Shown here: positions 25,790 through 37,842 of the stretch, piece after piece
Layout: the number at the start of each line of letters is the position of its first letter
Position numbering within the stretch: position 1 is the first letter of the stretch
DNA from: Boswellia sacra
Taxonomy: Eukaryota > Streptophyta > Magnoliopsida > Sapindales > Burseraceae
Assembly (NCBI GenBank): GCA_013180625.2
Contig: SNVD02001360.1
Location: forward strand, 86,423-150,422
Direction of reading: 5' to 3'
DNA: 64,000 nucleotides
The notes under the pieces: generated by a model
What the model saw: only the letters and a program-made list of their open reading frames with translations
What the model was told of the DNA's origin: nothing
Database searches by the model: none
Translations under genes and position numbers: made by a program

Positions 25790-26590
25790 GGTGGAAACCA
25801 ACCGGTGCGGTTCGATTTGGCTTAATCCAAACCGAACTGCATCGCGTGCAAACCCCAGACCGTACTAAACACACCACAATGTGTTAGTTTGGTACAGTTT
25901 GACCCGTTTCAGTTTGGGTTTGGGTTTGGGCCCGTTGTAACCTTGCATAATTTCTGTTACAATTTTTTGGTACCGAATATGCTTTTTAATTATATGAAAA
26001 AAAAAGATCTTTAAAATTCTTTAGTATCAACATTAGAATTTCCAAAATCTTCCGAATTTTCAATCCATTGAATAACTTTTATATTTTCCACTTATAACTA
26101 ATGAACTTTCAATATAATTATAAAACGTTATACAATTAGAAAAAAAAAAAAAAAAGGAAATGAGTGAGGTGCAGGGTGAGTGATCACCAGAAAGAGAGAT
26201 TGAGAGATGGGCAAGCCCAAGAGAGGCTAGAGAGACATAGATGCGTGAGCTAGTCTTAGATTTTGGGTTTTTTGAAAATTTAATTTGGGGAATTTAGAAA
26301 TTAGATTATGGATAAGGTAGTATTGGATATTGTAAGGTCTGTCTATAATTACATGCTAATCAATTACACTGTACCACGTAGCTTTTTTAAATTTTTTTTG
26401 AAAAATGTATGCGGTGTTAGTTTGGCCAAATCGCATCACCCAAACGGCAAATCGAACCGCATCGATCAGTTTTTCTCTGATTTAGGCTGGTTCGGTTCAG
26501 TTTCACAGTGTGGTTCGGTTTTCGATTTTTTTTTTAATCGTCAACCCGTTAGTTATAATATTATGTATTTTGATCCAAATTCCACGTTTT
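25790..26590. mobile_element. Putative hAT-like repeat with 'aaccgg..cggttcggttt' ends
   Basis: Starts 'taggggtggaaaccaaccgg' and finishes with a cluster of 'ggttcggtt' motifs near 26490-26525, an arrangement common at the ends of plant hAT-derived repeats. The inside holds 'gtttgggtttgggtttgggc' and A-runs. No target duplication was found and the 94-codon frame at 26308 has no domain. Boundaries are approximate. Confidence 0.5.
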
Positions 26591-26671
26591 GATTAAATTA
26601 TATTAATTTTACCGTTTTGACGATGAGGACAATGTTTTCTTGTTGACTGTTTATCAAAGTTTGTATGCGCA

Positions 26672-26830
26672 AAGTATGATGTACACAAGGGCAGTTTTCT
26701 CGGATGGGCCTTTTGGTGGACTGGGCCGAAGCATCCAGACTACTAACTAGTAATACTCTCTAAACCCCAATAATCATCTAAATAAATCCCATCTTAAGGA
26801 TATATTTGGAATAATAAGTCTATTAAATAA
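26672..26830. repeat. Dispersed repeat, direct copy at 48868-49022
   Basis: About 155 bp in the same orientation at both sites: 'gtacac.agggcagttttct', 'gggcc.ttt.g.tggact', 'aaataaa.cccatcttaa' and 'gaataataa.tct'. Not coding; probably an old mobile sequence. Confidence 0.7.
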
Positions 26831-28064
26831 TATTAAAGAGAAATGTCAGAAACAAATTTTAGACCCTTTATTGCAGTAATGTCAATTGTATCATTAACTC
26901 AACTATATATTCATAATTAAAAGTTTATGAACATGTGTCGACACAAAAGATAAGAAAGTAAATAAATAAATGTCAAAAGGAGTATTGCTATCATTTTCTC
27001 TTTTATTATTTATTAAGAAAAATCTTTAAATATCAATTAAAAAAAAACTGAGAGCAATCAAAAACCTGTTATAATTTTTTGAATGGAAATTCCATAATCT
27101 GTATAATATATGAAACGTACGTGTAAGCCTACCCTCGCAACATATATGTCTAATAAAATAGTAGCGCTACTCTTATAATCTTTATATACAAACTTATATA
27201 TACAAATGATACGACATCACTCATCTATTCACATATCATCACCCTTCATTAAATGAATTTATTTTGTGTATCTATTAGTCTAATTATTTTATGGCATATC
27301 AGTTTGTATATAAGAGTTTGTATGTAAATTAAATTTGTAAGACTAGTATAATTTCTAATAAAAATGAGCAGTGATACATATCTAAAAACTTATTTCAAAA
27401 TTATGCATCCTAAATGACATAACAAAAAATTAGATCTACCACATCACCCATTCACTTGGCAAACCTATCTTAAATATACATTTGGGGTACAATCAGTGGC
27501 GTAACAAAAAAAATTTCTTCGAGTGGACTAAAATTTTTTCGTTAATGTTTAGTTTATAACAAAATTTTGTTATCAAAAAAGTCTACATATATAAGAGATG
27601 TGTTAGGTAAAAAGTTATATATGTTTATCTTTATTTATAGATTAAAAATTTAGATGAAAAAGAGAAGAATAATAGAATGTTATAATTTGATAAATTGAGA
27701 CTTAGGTGTGATTATATTTTATAACAAAATAATAAAAAGAGAATAAAGATCATATAAAGGATAATTTCATTTTAAATTGTGTATAAGATTTAAAATATTT
27801 TTTGTCATATAAATCTTTTGTTTTTCTTAAGGGTGGGTTATAGAAAGAAAAATTTTGTTTTAAAGTAATGATCTCAGAGTAATTATTTGAAGCTTTTATA
27901 TCAAATTGAAATTGTTCTAAAAAAGTTGTGCCCAATCAATCCCTAGTAATGTCTAGGATAAAATTTAGAAAGAGTATCATCATTCAATAAAATATAAAAA
28001 TGCTACTTGATTTTAACCTTGTATAATAGTTTTGAAAAGTAAAGAGTAAAACATATCAACTAAC
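26831..28064. other. AT-rich DNA with a possible hAT end
   Basis: 'agtggcgtaacaaaaaaaat' near 27495 resembles the left end of the element at 47107. No matching right end seen and no gene. Confidence 0.35.
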
Positions 28065-29082
28065 ATGAATTTAGGCCAATTTTCCCTACGTAACCCCTTC
28101 CAGTGTTCACTTCACATATCTAACCCCCTTTTTTAATTTAACTATTTCTAACCCTTCTTATCAAGTAAAGGTACTTATATAACCTTAAAAATTATAAAAA
28201 TACCAAAATTAGAAATCAAACAAAATTCACAGCTTGCTTCTTCTCACCTTTGCAGCTTCTCATGTCTGGCATCACCTCTTCGCGTCTCACCATCGTTGCT
28301 CTTCTATTTTGATGTGACTTCTTTGCTTTTCATATCATCTGCTTCTCGATTTTGAATGTCATTTTGCCTCTGACCTCTGCCTTCTCTTCACTACTTGCCT
28401 CTGCCATGTTCAATAAATAGGTCTTGAGTGCAACAGTTTTGGAGCATCAAGTTTGTTTCGATTGGTGTCCACAAGCTACTGCGTGGAATCACGTACGACG
28501 ATGTGAAGGCCGAATTTCGATGATCTATACTTGGTGGATGTCAGATTTGTTAAGGATTGGTTGCCGAGGGTGTGCGGAGACTTAGGGTTTTTCTCTATTT
28601 CGGATTTTGGGTTCAATCTTTTTGGAGAAAGTTCGAGGTTTTGGTTTTAAGTTCTTCCTGCTGTGAGTTCCCTAATTGTTGTTTCCTCAATTTTGAAATT
28701 GTTTTGTTCTTGTTGTTTTGGCTTTTAGCACTGCCTTTTAGCAATGAAATTGAATGCAATATGTTTGATGTTTTGCATGAATTAGTTGTCAATCATCTAT
28801 GAGCATATTGGGGTAACTTCCATATGATTTTTACCTATGAAAGAGGTTGATTGTTCCAGGAAATATATATGTATTGAAAGGGAAGAATCCTGAGTGCCTA
28901 TGGATTTAAAATCTTTTTACGTAATAATTGTTTAAATGAAAAATGTATATGTAAGCTCTACAGATTGGACTAAGTTATCCTGCTGAAACTTGTCTGGTTA
29001 GGAAACTTTGTGTTTTAATTTCAAAAGCTCAAAGATTAGTTGTTTGTAGAAATGCAACAAAACTTCAACTTGTGTATTTGTG

Positions 29083-29358
29083 TAGTTCTTGGCACCTAGA
29101 AGAAGACTATATGTAGTAACCACTAAATGGAAGAGGAAAAGAAAGAGACAACCTATCTTTAGCTTTATGTACACCTCATTATAGCTTTGGGTATCATGAT
29201 TAATTATGAACTAAAGTGTGTAATTCTTGGCACCTAGAAGAAGACTGTATGTAGTAACCACTAAATGGAAGAGGAAAGGAAAGGGACAACCTATCTTTAG
29301 CTTTATATACACCTCATTACAGCTTTGGGTATCATGATTAATTATGAACTAAAGTGCA
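29083..29358. repeat. Tandem duplication, 2 x 138 bp
   Basis: Copies at about 29083-29220 and 29221-29358, beginning 'ttcttggcacctagaagaag' and ending 'ttaattatgaactaaagtg', differing at only a few positions. Inside the MULE, upstream of the Ulp1-like exon. Confidence 0.9.
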
Positions 29359-29461
29359 TAGTCGGATATCCAACTAGGCCAGGCCTCTATTTGGTCATTT
29401 ATCTGAACAAGGATAATGACTATTTCCTTTGTTTGTAAGTTCTCCATTTAACAGATTATGT

Positions 29462-29758
29462 TTTGTATTTTGTTTTGCTGCATTTGTCGTTCGAGTACAA
29501 GGTGTTCCCCAACAACAGATAAGGTTACTCCAATTTAAAACTAAACTTATTTCTATTATCGTAATATCCTCTCTTGAAGTTGTAACTAACCAATATGTTC
29601 TTTTCTCGTGCAGTAGAGATTGTGGAGTTTTTGTTATAATGTATCTTCGTTGCCTGGTTACTGGTGAGGCTATAGAGGTTATACGTCATCCAAACCATGC
29701 TCGAAACTATAGGAAGAAGTTGGCGGCAGCATTGTTTGATATGAGATCGTGGAAATGA
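29462..29758 (+). pseudogene. C-terminal fragment of a Ulp1-like (C48) cysteine peptidase
   Basis: An exon encoding VQGVPQQQ is followed by a donor at 29524 (GTTACT) and an acceptor ending at 29613 (CTCGTGCAG). Splicing gives VPQQQISRDCGVFV with the C48 nucleophile motif D-C-G-V-F, then IMYLRCLVTGE and a short C-terminus to TGA at 29756. The family cleaves SUMO or related modifiers and is frequently carried by plant MULEs. Only the Cys box is present; the His and Asp parts and any preceding exons are not recognisable, so I treat it as a fragment. Confidence 0.75.
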
Positions 29759-30149
29759 GTCACAATACCATTTTGAAATTTCGCATTTTATAAACCATGA
29801 CATTCTTCTCAACCTTTGTAAAAGTCTTTCGGATATATGTATTTAATTCAAGGGAATGAGTAATTACAGATTCATGTCTATGGTGATATTATTTTCATTG
29901 TATCCCTTGTTTGATATTATTTGATTCAAGGGAATGAGTAATTACATATTCAAGGGAAGAGATCTAAAACATGCAGATTTCTTTGATGGAGCCTTGTTAA
30001 ACCATTCCATCAAATGCTTAGGAATAAAGTTTTGTAGTAGCTCCATTTTCATGCGTAAGCAGATTTAGAAAGATTTAACAATGATTGCTTACGGAATAGG
30101 TGAAGTGCTTTTACAACCCAATGCGTAGCAAGAAAATGGAGCAAAAGAA

Positions 30150-31310
30150 ACTATAAAATAGACTCTAATTACCTAGAATGAAAACTGTTTTGGTCGTGTA
30201 AACAAAAGAATCGAAACTTCATTCTGTTTTTTTGCACGACTGGGTCGTGTACTGGAAAACAGAATAAGTTTTCATTTTTTTTTGCACGACTGGGTCGTGT
30301 TGGTAGCACGATCTGGTCGTGCTAGAAAACAGATTGAAAATTGCATTCTGTTTTTTTTGCACGACTTGGTCGTGTTGGTAACACGACCTGGTCGTGCTGG
30401 AACACAGAATGAGTTTTCATTCTGGTTTTTTGCACGACTGGGTCGTGCTGGAAAACAGAATGAGTTTTCATTATGGTTTTTTGCACGACCGGCTCGTGCT
30501 ACCAGCACGACCTAGTCGTGTAGAAAAACAAAATGAAGACTGTATTATGTTTTTTGGCACGACCCGATCGTGCTGGTAATGATTTCACTTTGTAATGATT
30601 TCACTCGTGGTAGAAAACTGATTTTTGGCACTTTGCACGATTAGGTCGTGCTGTTTAAAAAAAAATTACCCGAAAACTATAAAAAAAACTATAAAATAAA
30701 TTCTAATTACCTAGAACGAAAACTGTATTGGTCGTGCAAACAAAAGAATCGAAACTGCATTCTTTTTTTTGCATGACTGACCAGCACGACCTTGTCGTGC
30801 AAAAAAGCAGAATGAAAACTGCATTCTGTTGTTTTGCATGACTGGGTCGTGCTGGTAGCACGATTTGGTTGTGAAAAAAAGCAGAATGAAAACTGCATTC
30901 TTTTTTTTGCACGACTGGGTCGTGCAAAAAAAAAGAATGAAAATTGCATTCTGTTTTTTTGCACGATCAGGTCGTGCTACCAGCACGACCCAGTCGTGCA
31001 AAAAAATAGAATGAAGACTATTGTGTTTTTTGGCACGACCCGATCGTGCTGGTAATGAAAACTACGTTCTATTTTTTACATTCTTTTTTTTTGCACGACT
31101 TCATATTTTTTTAGCACGACCGGGCCGTGCTCGTAGTAGAAAACTAATTTTTGGCACTTCGCATGATAGAGTTGTGCTGTTTTAAAAAAATTACAAATTT
31201 GTACATCATTTTGTTTCACGACTGGGTCGTGTAACTAAATATAATCTATTTTATTGCATGACCCAGTCGTGCAATCAGCACGACCCAGTCGTGCAACAAC
31301 ACAGAATTCA
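30150..31310. repeat. Hairpin array: GCACGAC...GTCGTGC and CAGAATG...CATTCTG inverted repeats
   Basis: About 25-30 copies of gcacgac/gtcgtgc and variants, mostly as short palindromes such as GCACGACTGGGTCGTGC, alternating with a second inverted pair (cagaatg/cattctg). A higher-order duplication of about 530 bp is visible: 'acctagaa.gaaaactg' at 30171 and 30709, and 'ttggcactt.gca.gat' at 30626 and 31152. Open frames across it are by-products of the repeats. It lies inside the MULE between the Ulp1 fragment and the LRR gene. Confidence 0.9.
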
Positions 31311-31777
31311 AGACAGAATATAAAGACTAAAGAGAAACAAAGCAAAATTGATGGTCCACAGCATAGTTATGCCTCCAATGGTATCAGCAGGTTTAAATTA
31401 TCCATCTTCTGTGGCAAAGAAAAAGTAATGATAAAAAGAGAGACCCTGTAATCTATAATTGGAGGGAAACGAGGCACATTATGAAACAACCTTTTCAACA
31501 TTTGACATCTCCATAACACCATAACTTTGGACAGTTAAAAGACTTTCTATAAGCCTTTGGAAACTTGGCTGTTCAATTACAGGACAATATCTTTGATACA
31601 AAACAAATTACATACTGGAAATAGCAAAAATACAAGCTAAATCAGTACACCTACTTAACTAAAATTAAAATATAAGTACTCTAACTCTATCTTTCCTTTG
31701 AAGATGACAGGATTCAAAATAATATGCTTATTTTAGCATATAACTGTAACAGAGAGCGAGGCTATTAGCATTATTAA

Positions 31778-34700
31778 CTAAGCCAGAAAATCCATGTCCG
31801 AAACTTCAAGAACCTTGTGGAAACCAATGGGGTTTACACCTGGCCGGAATCTATTTGCTTCGATGTACCTGCAATCAGCCAATGAAGTTAGGAGCATATT
31901 CATATTATGCATATAATCAGCTTATAAAGAAATTATCCCCCTGCATTTAAAGCCAACTCACATATCTTTCAAGAAAGGATGCTTATAGAATGCATCTGGT
32001 ATCCTTCCTGAAAATTGGTTATGGTCCAAATACCTGAATTCATTGAAGTTAAGAACACAGTTAAAAACCATAGGCATAGAGACATTGTATGAACCTAGAA
32101 TTAAGAGCATGGAAACTCCAAAAGAAGAAAGCAAAATACGAACAGCCACTGGTTCTTAGAAAACAAAATTTATATCCACAAACACCTTGACAGAAACTAA
32201 AAGAATTGAATCTAGTATTTTGGACCTTATTTTTATAGGTCATTTTGACACCGGGATGGTATCATACAAGAAGTTTGAGACCATCGAATGAGGTCATTTT
32301 TATTCATTTGGAACTTATTATCCTTATCCAGGGTTTCCTGTACATCCGGTATAAATATCCCCTGGTATGTCCAAATTTCGACCAGAAAAATAAACAGCAA
32401 GTAAAGAAGTCCAAAATTGCCACTTAAAATTCACTATGGTATCCAAATCGAGGAACTCACAGGTATGTCAATCTAGGAATATGGGCAAGAGCTGCTGGTC
32501 TTGTTCCAGACATTTTGTTGTAGGAAAATACTATAACAATAGAAATAATAAATTCAGCAAATTCCATGACACTGAAATCTATAAATAAAATCCATAAGAA
32601 AGAATATTCCACACTGTGGCTTAGACAAAATAGTAAAACTTACAAAATTTCCAGATTAGTCAAGTTTGCCAGTTGTGCGGGAACTCCTCCAGTCAAATAG
32701 TTATTATTCAAGTAGCTACATATAAGAAATAATGATGACACTCAGATTCATCTTGTAAACTTATTATGCAAATAGTTGTACCAAAATTAATCATCTTACA
32801 GGTTGCGCAGAAGAGGAAAGCTTCCTTCAAATCGAATGAGTTCCCTAATGGTACCCACTAGATGATTGTTACCAACATCCCTGAGAACATACAGTATAAT
32901 TTCTTAGGTTAGCAAAAGAAATGGAAAAGCTGAAAAATAGACAGGAAATTAAATATAACAGCTAGGAAATCAAGACAAACATGCCGATGGAAAAACACAA
33001 AAACAAGAAGTAGAATATTACAAGTGTCGAAGGTTTTGTAAAGTTCCAAACTCTGCTGGAATAGGCCCAGTTAAACGGTTTTCCTGAAGGTATTGATAGC
33101 GTAGCTATGGTAGATTAGCAAGCTCCTTAGGAATTTCACCTTTACAATTATTGAAGCTCAGGGACTTGAAGATATTTCAATAAATTTATTTCTAGGAGTC
33201 ACACATGAGTGCAAGTAGATATATGAAAAAAGACATGAACTCACAGAAAGATAAAATATTTCTCAACCTCATGAAACACAAATTACTTACAGATGTGTCA
33301 GTTTTTTTAGTTCACCAATCTCCGGAGGAATGACATCTTGTAGTTTATTCCACCTCAAATTTCTATAAGGGACACACTAAAGTTAGTGATTGAGAAAGTG
33401 TTGTCAAAAGAAAAAAATAGGACAAGATATTTATAGCACACATTAGCAAAATTCAGTTGCACAGTACGAGTGTCAGTTTAAAATGCTGATATAAAAACGA
33501 AGTTATTGTAAATCCTAAGACCTTCCACATGAATAGCAATTTATATAGCAGTTTACATGAATATAAGGGGACTTACAATATTCTCAGACGTTTCAGCCGT
33601 CTAATCTAAGGAGGAATTGGTCCAGTTAGCTTGTTGTTATGGAGATCCCTGGCATTTAAGGTCTTTTTATAATAAGTAAATGAATAAACCATGAAATTCT
33701 AGCATCGGTCTATACATTAGATCAATGAACTTGAGCTAAAATTATATTTTTCTTTTAGAGTTCTTTCTGTACCTAAAAGAAAGATGGGCACATTAGTAAA
33801 AGTTTTCAAGGTGACTGATCATTCAGCATATGTACTTAGAAATAGTTGGTCTCATCTATACGACTGACAGATCAATTGGTCACTAATAACCATAAGGTAA
33901 AGATGTCTAGTGAATAAAAAACTTGCTGTGCTAACAAGGATGAACATCGGCCAAAATTTATGAAATTAAAATCCTTTCAAGATCTTCAGAACCTCCCCAA
34001 ATGCGATATAATGCATTTGACAGCCATATCAAGAACACAGTCAGAAAGAGAAAGACACAAATAGACTGAAAATGACATTGCAGAGGTTATAGATCATTAA
34101 GAAAAACAAAATATAACCAATCAAAGTTGAATAGAAAAAACTTACAGTCTTGTTAAATCCAACAAATTGGTAACAGCAATTGGAAGGCCCAACAATTGAT
34201 ACCGCATAAACTTCCCTGCAAAGAAGATGGCCATAAAATTAAAAGTTAACTCTTCAGTCTCAAACTATCTCGTAGAAAATTATTCTATTACATCAATCAT
34301 AGAATAATTTCAGAACAATAATCAAATGATGGGGTCATCTTGAATTATCAACACTTTCTTAATGGAAGTCCATGAAATTTATCCGAAGGATTCATTTTAA
34401 CACAAGTGTAATCAATGAATGCATTGATGAGTTCATGCACTTAAATTGACTCAGAGCAACAATTACTTTCAACCGTCTTTCTGAGTAACGAAATAGTTCA
34501 CTTGCTAATCAGGCTTACATTATGCTAAAATTAAAAATAACTTACAATTCAGTGACAACCCTATAATCTCCTTGAGTGGAGCATGTGACACCAGACCATG
34601 GCGGTAGGTCCCCATCACCACGCGGATCATCTCCAATCCATGCATATACTACCCTCCATCCAAGCAATGCTTTAATCTCATTTAAAGCTTTTACTGAAAA

Positions 34701-35103
34701 AAAAAAAAAAAAGAAATCAATTCATTTCAATTACACAAAGCACCTCCTAGATCTTGCCAAAAAGAAGCTGAATACCATTTTTTGCAACATAAATTCAAAA
34801 GGGTTGTACACAAATTAAAAGCAGGTGAAGATTTAACACACAAACTGAGCCACTAAGATCTTCACAACCAACATAACATTGTAGGCAAACAAAACGGAAG
34901 CCATCATGTGAAATCTTGATTATTCATGATTTCATTGTTTACTTTATAAAATAAAATAAAAAGCCAAATCTTAGCTATGCAAAGCAAGTAACAGGAACAA
35001 AAGTGGAGGAGGAGAGTGCCAGTTACCATCTCTCTTAAGAGTTTTGGAGCTACCAAGCGCAAGGAGAAGAGAGAAAATGGAAATGAGAAAGAATGAGCGT
35101 TGG
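31778..35103 (-). pseudogene. Intron-containing LRR-family protein pseudogene carried by the MULE
   Basis: On the minus strand a signal-peptide exon (about 35103-35027, no in-frame ATG found) is followed by 34693-34546 (W-R-V-V-Y-A-W-I-G-D-D-P ... P-P-W-S-G-V-T-C-S-T-Q). A series of exons, mostly 72 bp, then encode single LRRs (e.g. DLHNNKLTGPIP, NLRWNKLQDVIPPEIGELK, YLNNNYLTGGVPAQLANL, YLDHNQFSGRIPDAFYKHP). The last exon 31868-31778 ends DMDFLA-stop. This is the conserved plant extracellular LRR family with one LRR per exon. Lesions: TAG at 33606-33608, TAG at 33105-33107, a 2-base loss near 34183, a 1-base loss near 32525, and a conserved Cys (DDPCG) changed to Arg. Introns are retained, so it was captured as genomic DNA and not retroposed. 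Confidence 0.88.
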
Positions 35104-35351
35104 TAGGATATTTTCAGAAGCCCAGATTCAGCATCCACTGCCTTTTGCTCTTATCAAACTCAACGATATTTGGTTCATAAGTTGTAGGCTCGTTGATGGA
35201 AGAAGCAGAAGCAGAAACAGAAAAAAAGTAGTAAGGGTATTTTAGTCTTTTCATTTGTAAAAGGGGTTGAAATTAGTTAAATATGAAAAATGGGTTATAT
35301 TTGGTTACATGACACCAAAACGGTCGAATAAAAAAATATCCCATGAATTTA

Positions 35352-36077
35352 TAGCTACATAACAATCATTTAATTTTCTTTTTTATCTTGAACAATGTGC
35401 ATCATTTAGCTCACGATGCTGCTATAAATGCATGAAACTACTACATATATGACAAAATGAATCTCTATTTAATTTGTAATTGCACTTGATTTCTCGAATT
35501 GCGTTGCGTAGGTCCATTGATCTTCAACTATGCGCATTATTCTACTAGGAGCAAACCAAAATCGATTGACCCATATTCATGGGAAAAGGAATGTAATGTA
35601 GCGTAACTTGAAAACTTCAAGTGATTTATTTATTTATTTGTTTTTTAGTTAAAATAGGATTTCAAATATTGTAAGATATCAATTAGGATTAGAATTTTAT
35701 ATTAAGTTTATACATTTCTTTTAGCTTAAATTTACTAAGCTATAAATAAGATTGTTATCCATTTATTTTGGTTAGACTTTTGATTAATAAAATTTTAGAA
35801 TTTTCTTTGAAACGTCTTGTCATGAATTCGACTTCTCCTCCGTGTATTTTGGTGTTTATCCTACCACTACCTCTGGTGCATTAGTCGATATCAAAGTCAT
35901 CTCCCGTCCCCCTTGATCACAGTGTCTACCCCCTAAAACCTTTAATCTTCATCAAATACCTTTCCATTTAAAAAAAACAATGCCACTCCTTTCAGCCGTA
36001 CCAGTACTACCTCTTTTGCGTCAGTGTGAAACCTATGACAGTTCCCCTCCCATATATGTATATAAGCATTTTAAATA
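35352..36077. other. Gene-free spacer
   Basis: No coding region or clear repeat recognised. Confidence 0.4.
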
Positions 36078-36378
36078 GGGGTAATTTTAATTTGTCCCTG
36101 AAGTTAGACCTAAAAAAAATTTGAGGACTTCAATTTTTTGAAATCTAAGATTGCCCCCTGAAGTTACTATAGTACCGTTAGATTTAACAGAAAATGTATT
36201 AAACTGTTAGATTTAATAGAAAATATTACTGTTTATTAGCATTAAGTTACTATTTAATATATTTTCTGTTAAATCTAACGGTACTACAGTAACCTCAGGA
36301 GGCAATCTTAGATTTCAGAAAACTGATGTCCTCAATTTTCTTTAAGCCTAACCTCAAAAGGTAAATTAGAATTATCCT
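36078..36378. mobile_element. Foldback MITE with ~120-bp arms and 9-bp target duplication
   Basis: Flanked by TTTTAAATA at 36069-36077 and 36379-36387. The two arms match in reverse complement almost to the centre, e.g. 'gaaatctaagattgcc.cctgag/a.gttact' and 'gtaccgttagatttaacag'. Only about 60 bp of loop remains. The 9-bp duplication suggests Mutator-type mobilisation. If transcribed it would give a long hairpin RNA. Confidence 0.85.
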
Positions 36379-36554
36379 TTTTAAATATTTCTTCTTTTAA
36401 ACCTTGGAATTAATTTTGAACTGACTTGTCGGATCAAAAGGGTGAGACAATGACGTGATACAAAGTGAGCTAGTGATAAACTTGTGCAATATTTGGATGT
36501 AGCAAACTCGTGTAAAAGGTCTTATTGAGTTGGGTTATATATTTATTATTCCAG

Positions 36555-36629
36555 GGGCTCTTGGATTATCCAAAGTTTCTTTCAATTCCGCTCTACATTG
36601 CTGGTAATTCTTATACAGGAAACTAAAGG
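36555..36629 (+). pseudogene. Single-exon relic of a serine carboxypeptidase-like gene
   Basis: After an acceptor-like 'ttattattccag' the frame reads LLDYPKFLSIPLYIAGNSYTGN then stop. It matches exon 5 of the gene at 41903-47116 ([23 protein letters not shown]). The nucleophile Ser is kept in GNSYTG, but the preceding Asp is Asn. No neighbouring exons found on this strand. Confidence 0.8.
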
Positions 36630-37063
36630 TAGGTTTTTTTCAATGATTTAAGTTTGGGCTTTTAAGCACATATATTTTATCATTTGATTTGCTGAAGAAA
36701 ATTAAAATAAAAACATAAAGAATATACTTTACAGGAAAGATCCCTCTGTCGTAGAAAAGAATGCAAAATCTACATGTACACATTAAAAACATGACTTTAA
36801 ACTTTATAAACAATGCTTTACATGTGAAATTTATAAATTAAAATTTTGCATTAAATTCTAAGTAAAAAGGAGAGAATACTTATATTTGCACAAAAAAAAA
36901 AAATAGAATACTATTTTTTCTGTTCTCATCAATATCATGTTGTTGCAAGTATAGAAAAGGGACATGTCGCACCATCGAATATCAAAGCACACAATCACCT
37001 TCAATTGGCACCTAATATTTTTAAAAAATATCAAAACTTTTGACTAATATTATCAAAAGCCCT

Positions 37064-37085
37064 AATATATATATATATATATATA
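37064..37085. repeat. (AT)n microsatellite
   Basis: About eleven AT dinucleotides followed by a purine-rich 'gtagggagggagagag'. Confidence 0.9.
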
Positions 37086-37842
37086 TGTAGGGAGGGAGAG
37101 AGATTGGTCAACGTAAATTTAATGTCTATTGCATTGTTATACGATATTGGAAAGAATTATTAAATGTAAAAGATAACATAATTTTAAATGTGAAAGTAAA
37201 GTTTATGAAACTTGTAAATGAGATTAAGAAAAATTATAAAAGCGAGCTGCTGCATGGTACAGCTGCTGTACCGCAGCAAAATCCAAAGTTTCATATAGAG
37301 TGTTAGATATGTGAGCCTTTTAAGTTAGAAGAGTCTAAATAAGCCAGATAGATAAAAGAAATTATCTATGTTGATAAATTTGATCTCTATTAATTTGTTA
37401 TTACCTAACTCACTTATCTACTTGTGTTTATCTTTATACATGCTAATCTATAACTGTATAAATAAATAAATAGAAGGAGAATAAGAGAGGCAGAAAGGGT
37501 ATCAATACATCATCATCATCTTTGTAATTCTCATATTGAATCAATTTTGCAGGAAAAATGAAGGCATTACCAAATTATTAATTCTCGTGTTCTTACTTTT
37601 CTTCTCTTTTTCTTAACTCTCTTGTTTTTACTTTCTTTTTTGTCTCGTTGATCATTGAATAAACATTCAGACATTCTCCCAAATAGAGTTTCTTCTCAAT
37701 TTTTGTGTTCCATTTCTCCCTTTCTTCCGGATTTTCAACGCTTTCTTGGTTAATTTGTAATGGGTTCTCCAATTGGGGTTTGGCTTGTTTTATGTTCCTT
37801 CATGCAATATGGCTGAAAAAAAAACAAATGGCCTCAATACGA

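Larger units (their letters stand above)
28075..35342. mobile_element. Mutator-like element carrying a Ulp1-type peptidase relic and an LRR gene
   Basis: Flanked by a 9-bp direct repeat ATGAATTTA at 28066-28074 and 35343-35351 (10 bp if the preceding C is counted). The outer ~120 bp on each side are diverged inverted repeats: left 'cgtaacccc ... tatctaaccccctttttt' and 'aatttaactatttctaaccc'; right end reversed 'tgtaacc ... tataacccatttttc' and 'atttaactaatttcaacccc'. A 9-bp duplication with long terminal repeats is the Mutator (MULE) signature. No mudrA transposase is visible. Cargo: Ulp1/C48 fragment (29462-29758, +), a hairpin array (30225-31300) and a reverse-oriented LRR gene with introns (31778-35103). 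MULEs with Ulp1-like peptidases (Kaonashi type) and gene-carrying Pack-MULEs are both known in plants. Confidence 0.8.

Noticed and set aside
30150..31310. CRISPR-like array of palindromic repeats
   Set aside because: Plant nuclear context, irregular spacing, 'spacers' that are themselves repeats, and no cas genes.
34576..34818. Plus-strand frame opposite the LRR gene
   Set aside because: Shadow of the minus-strand exon at 34546-34693.
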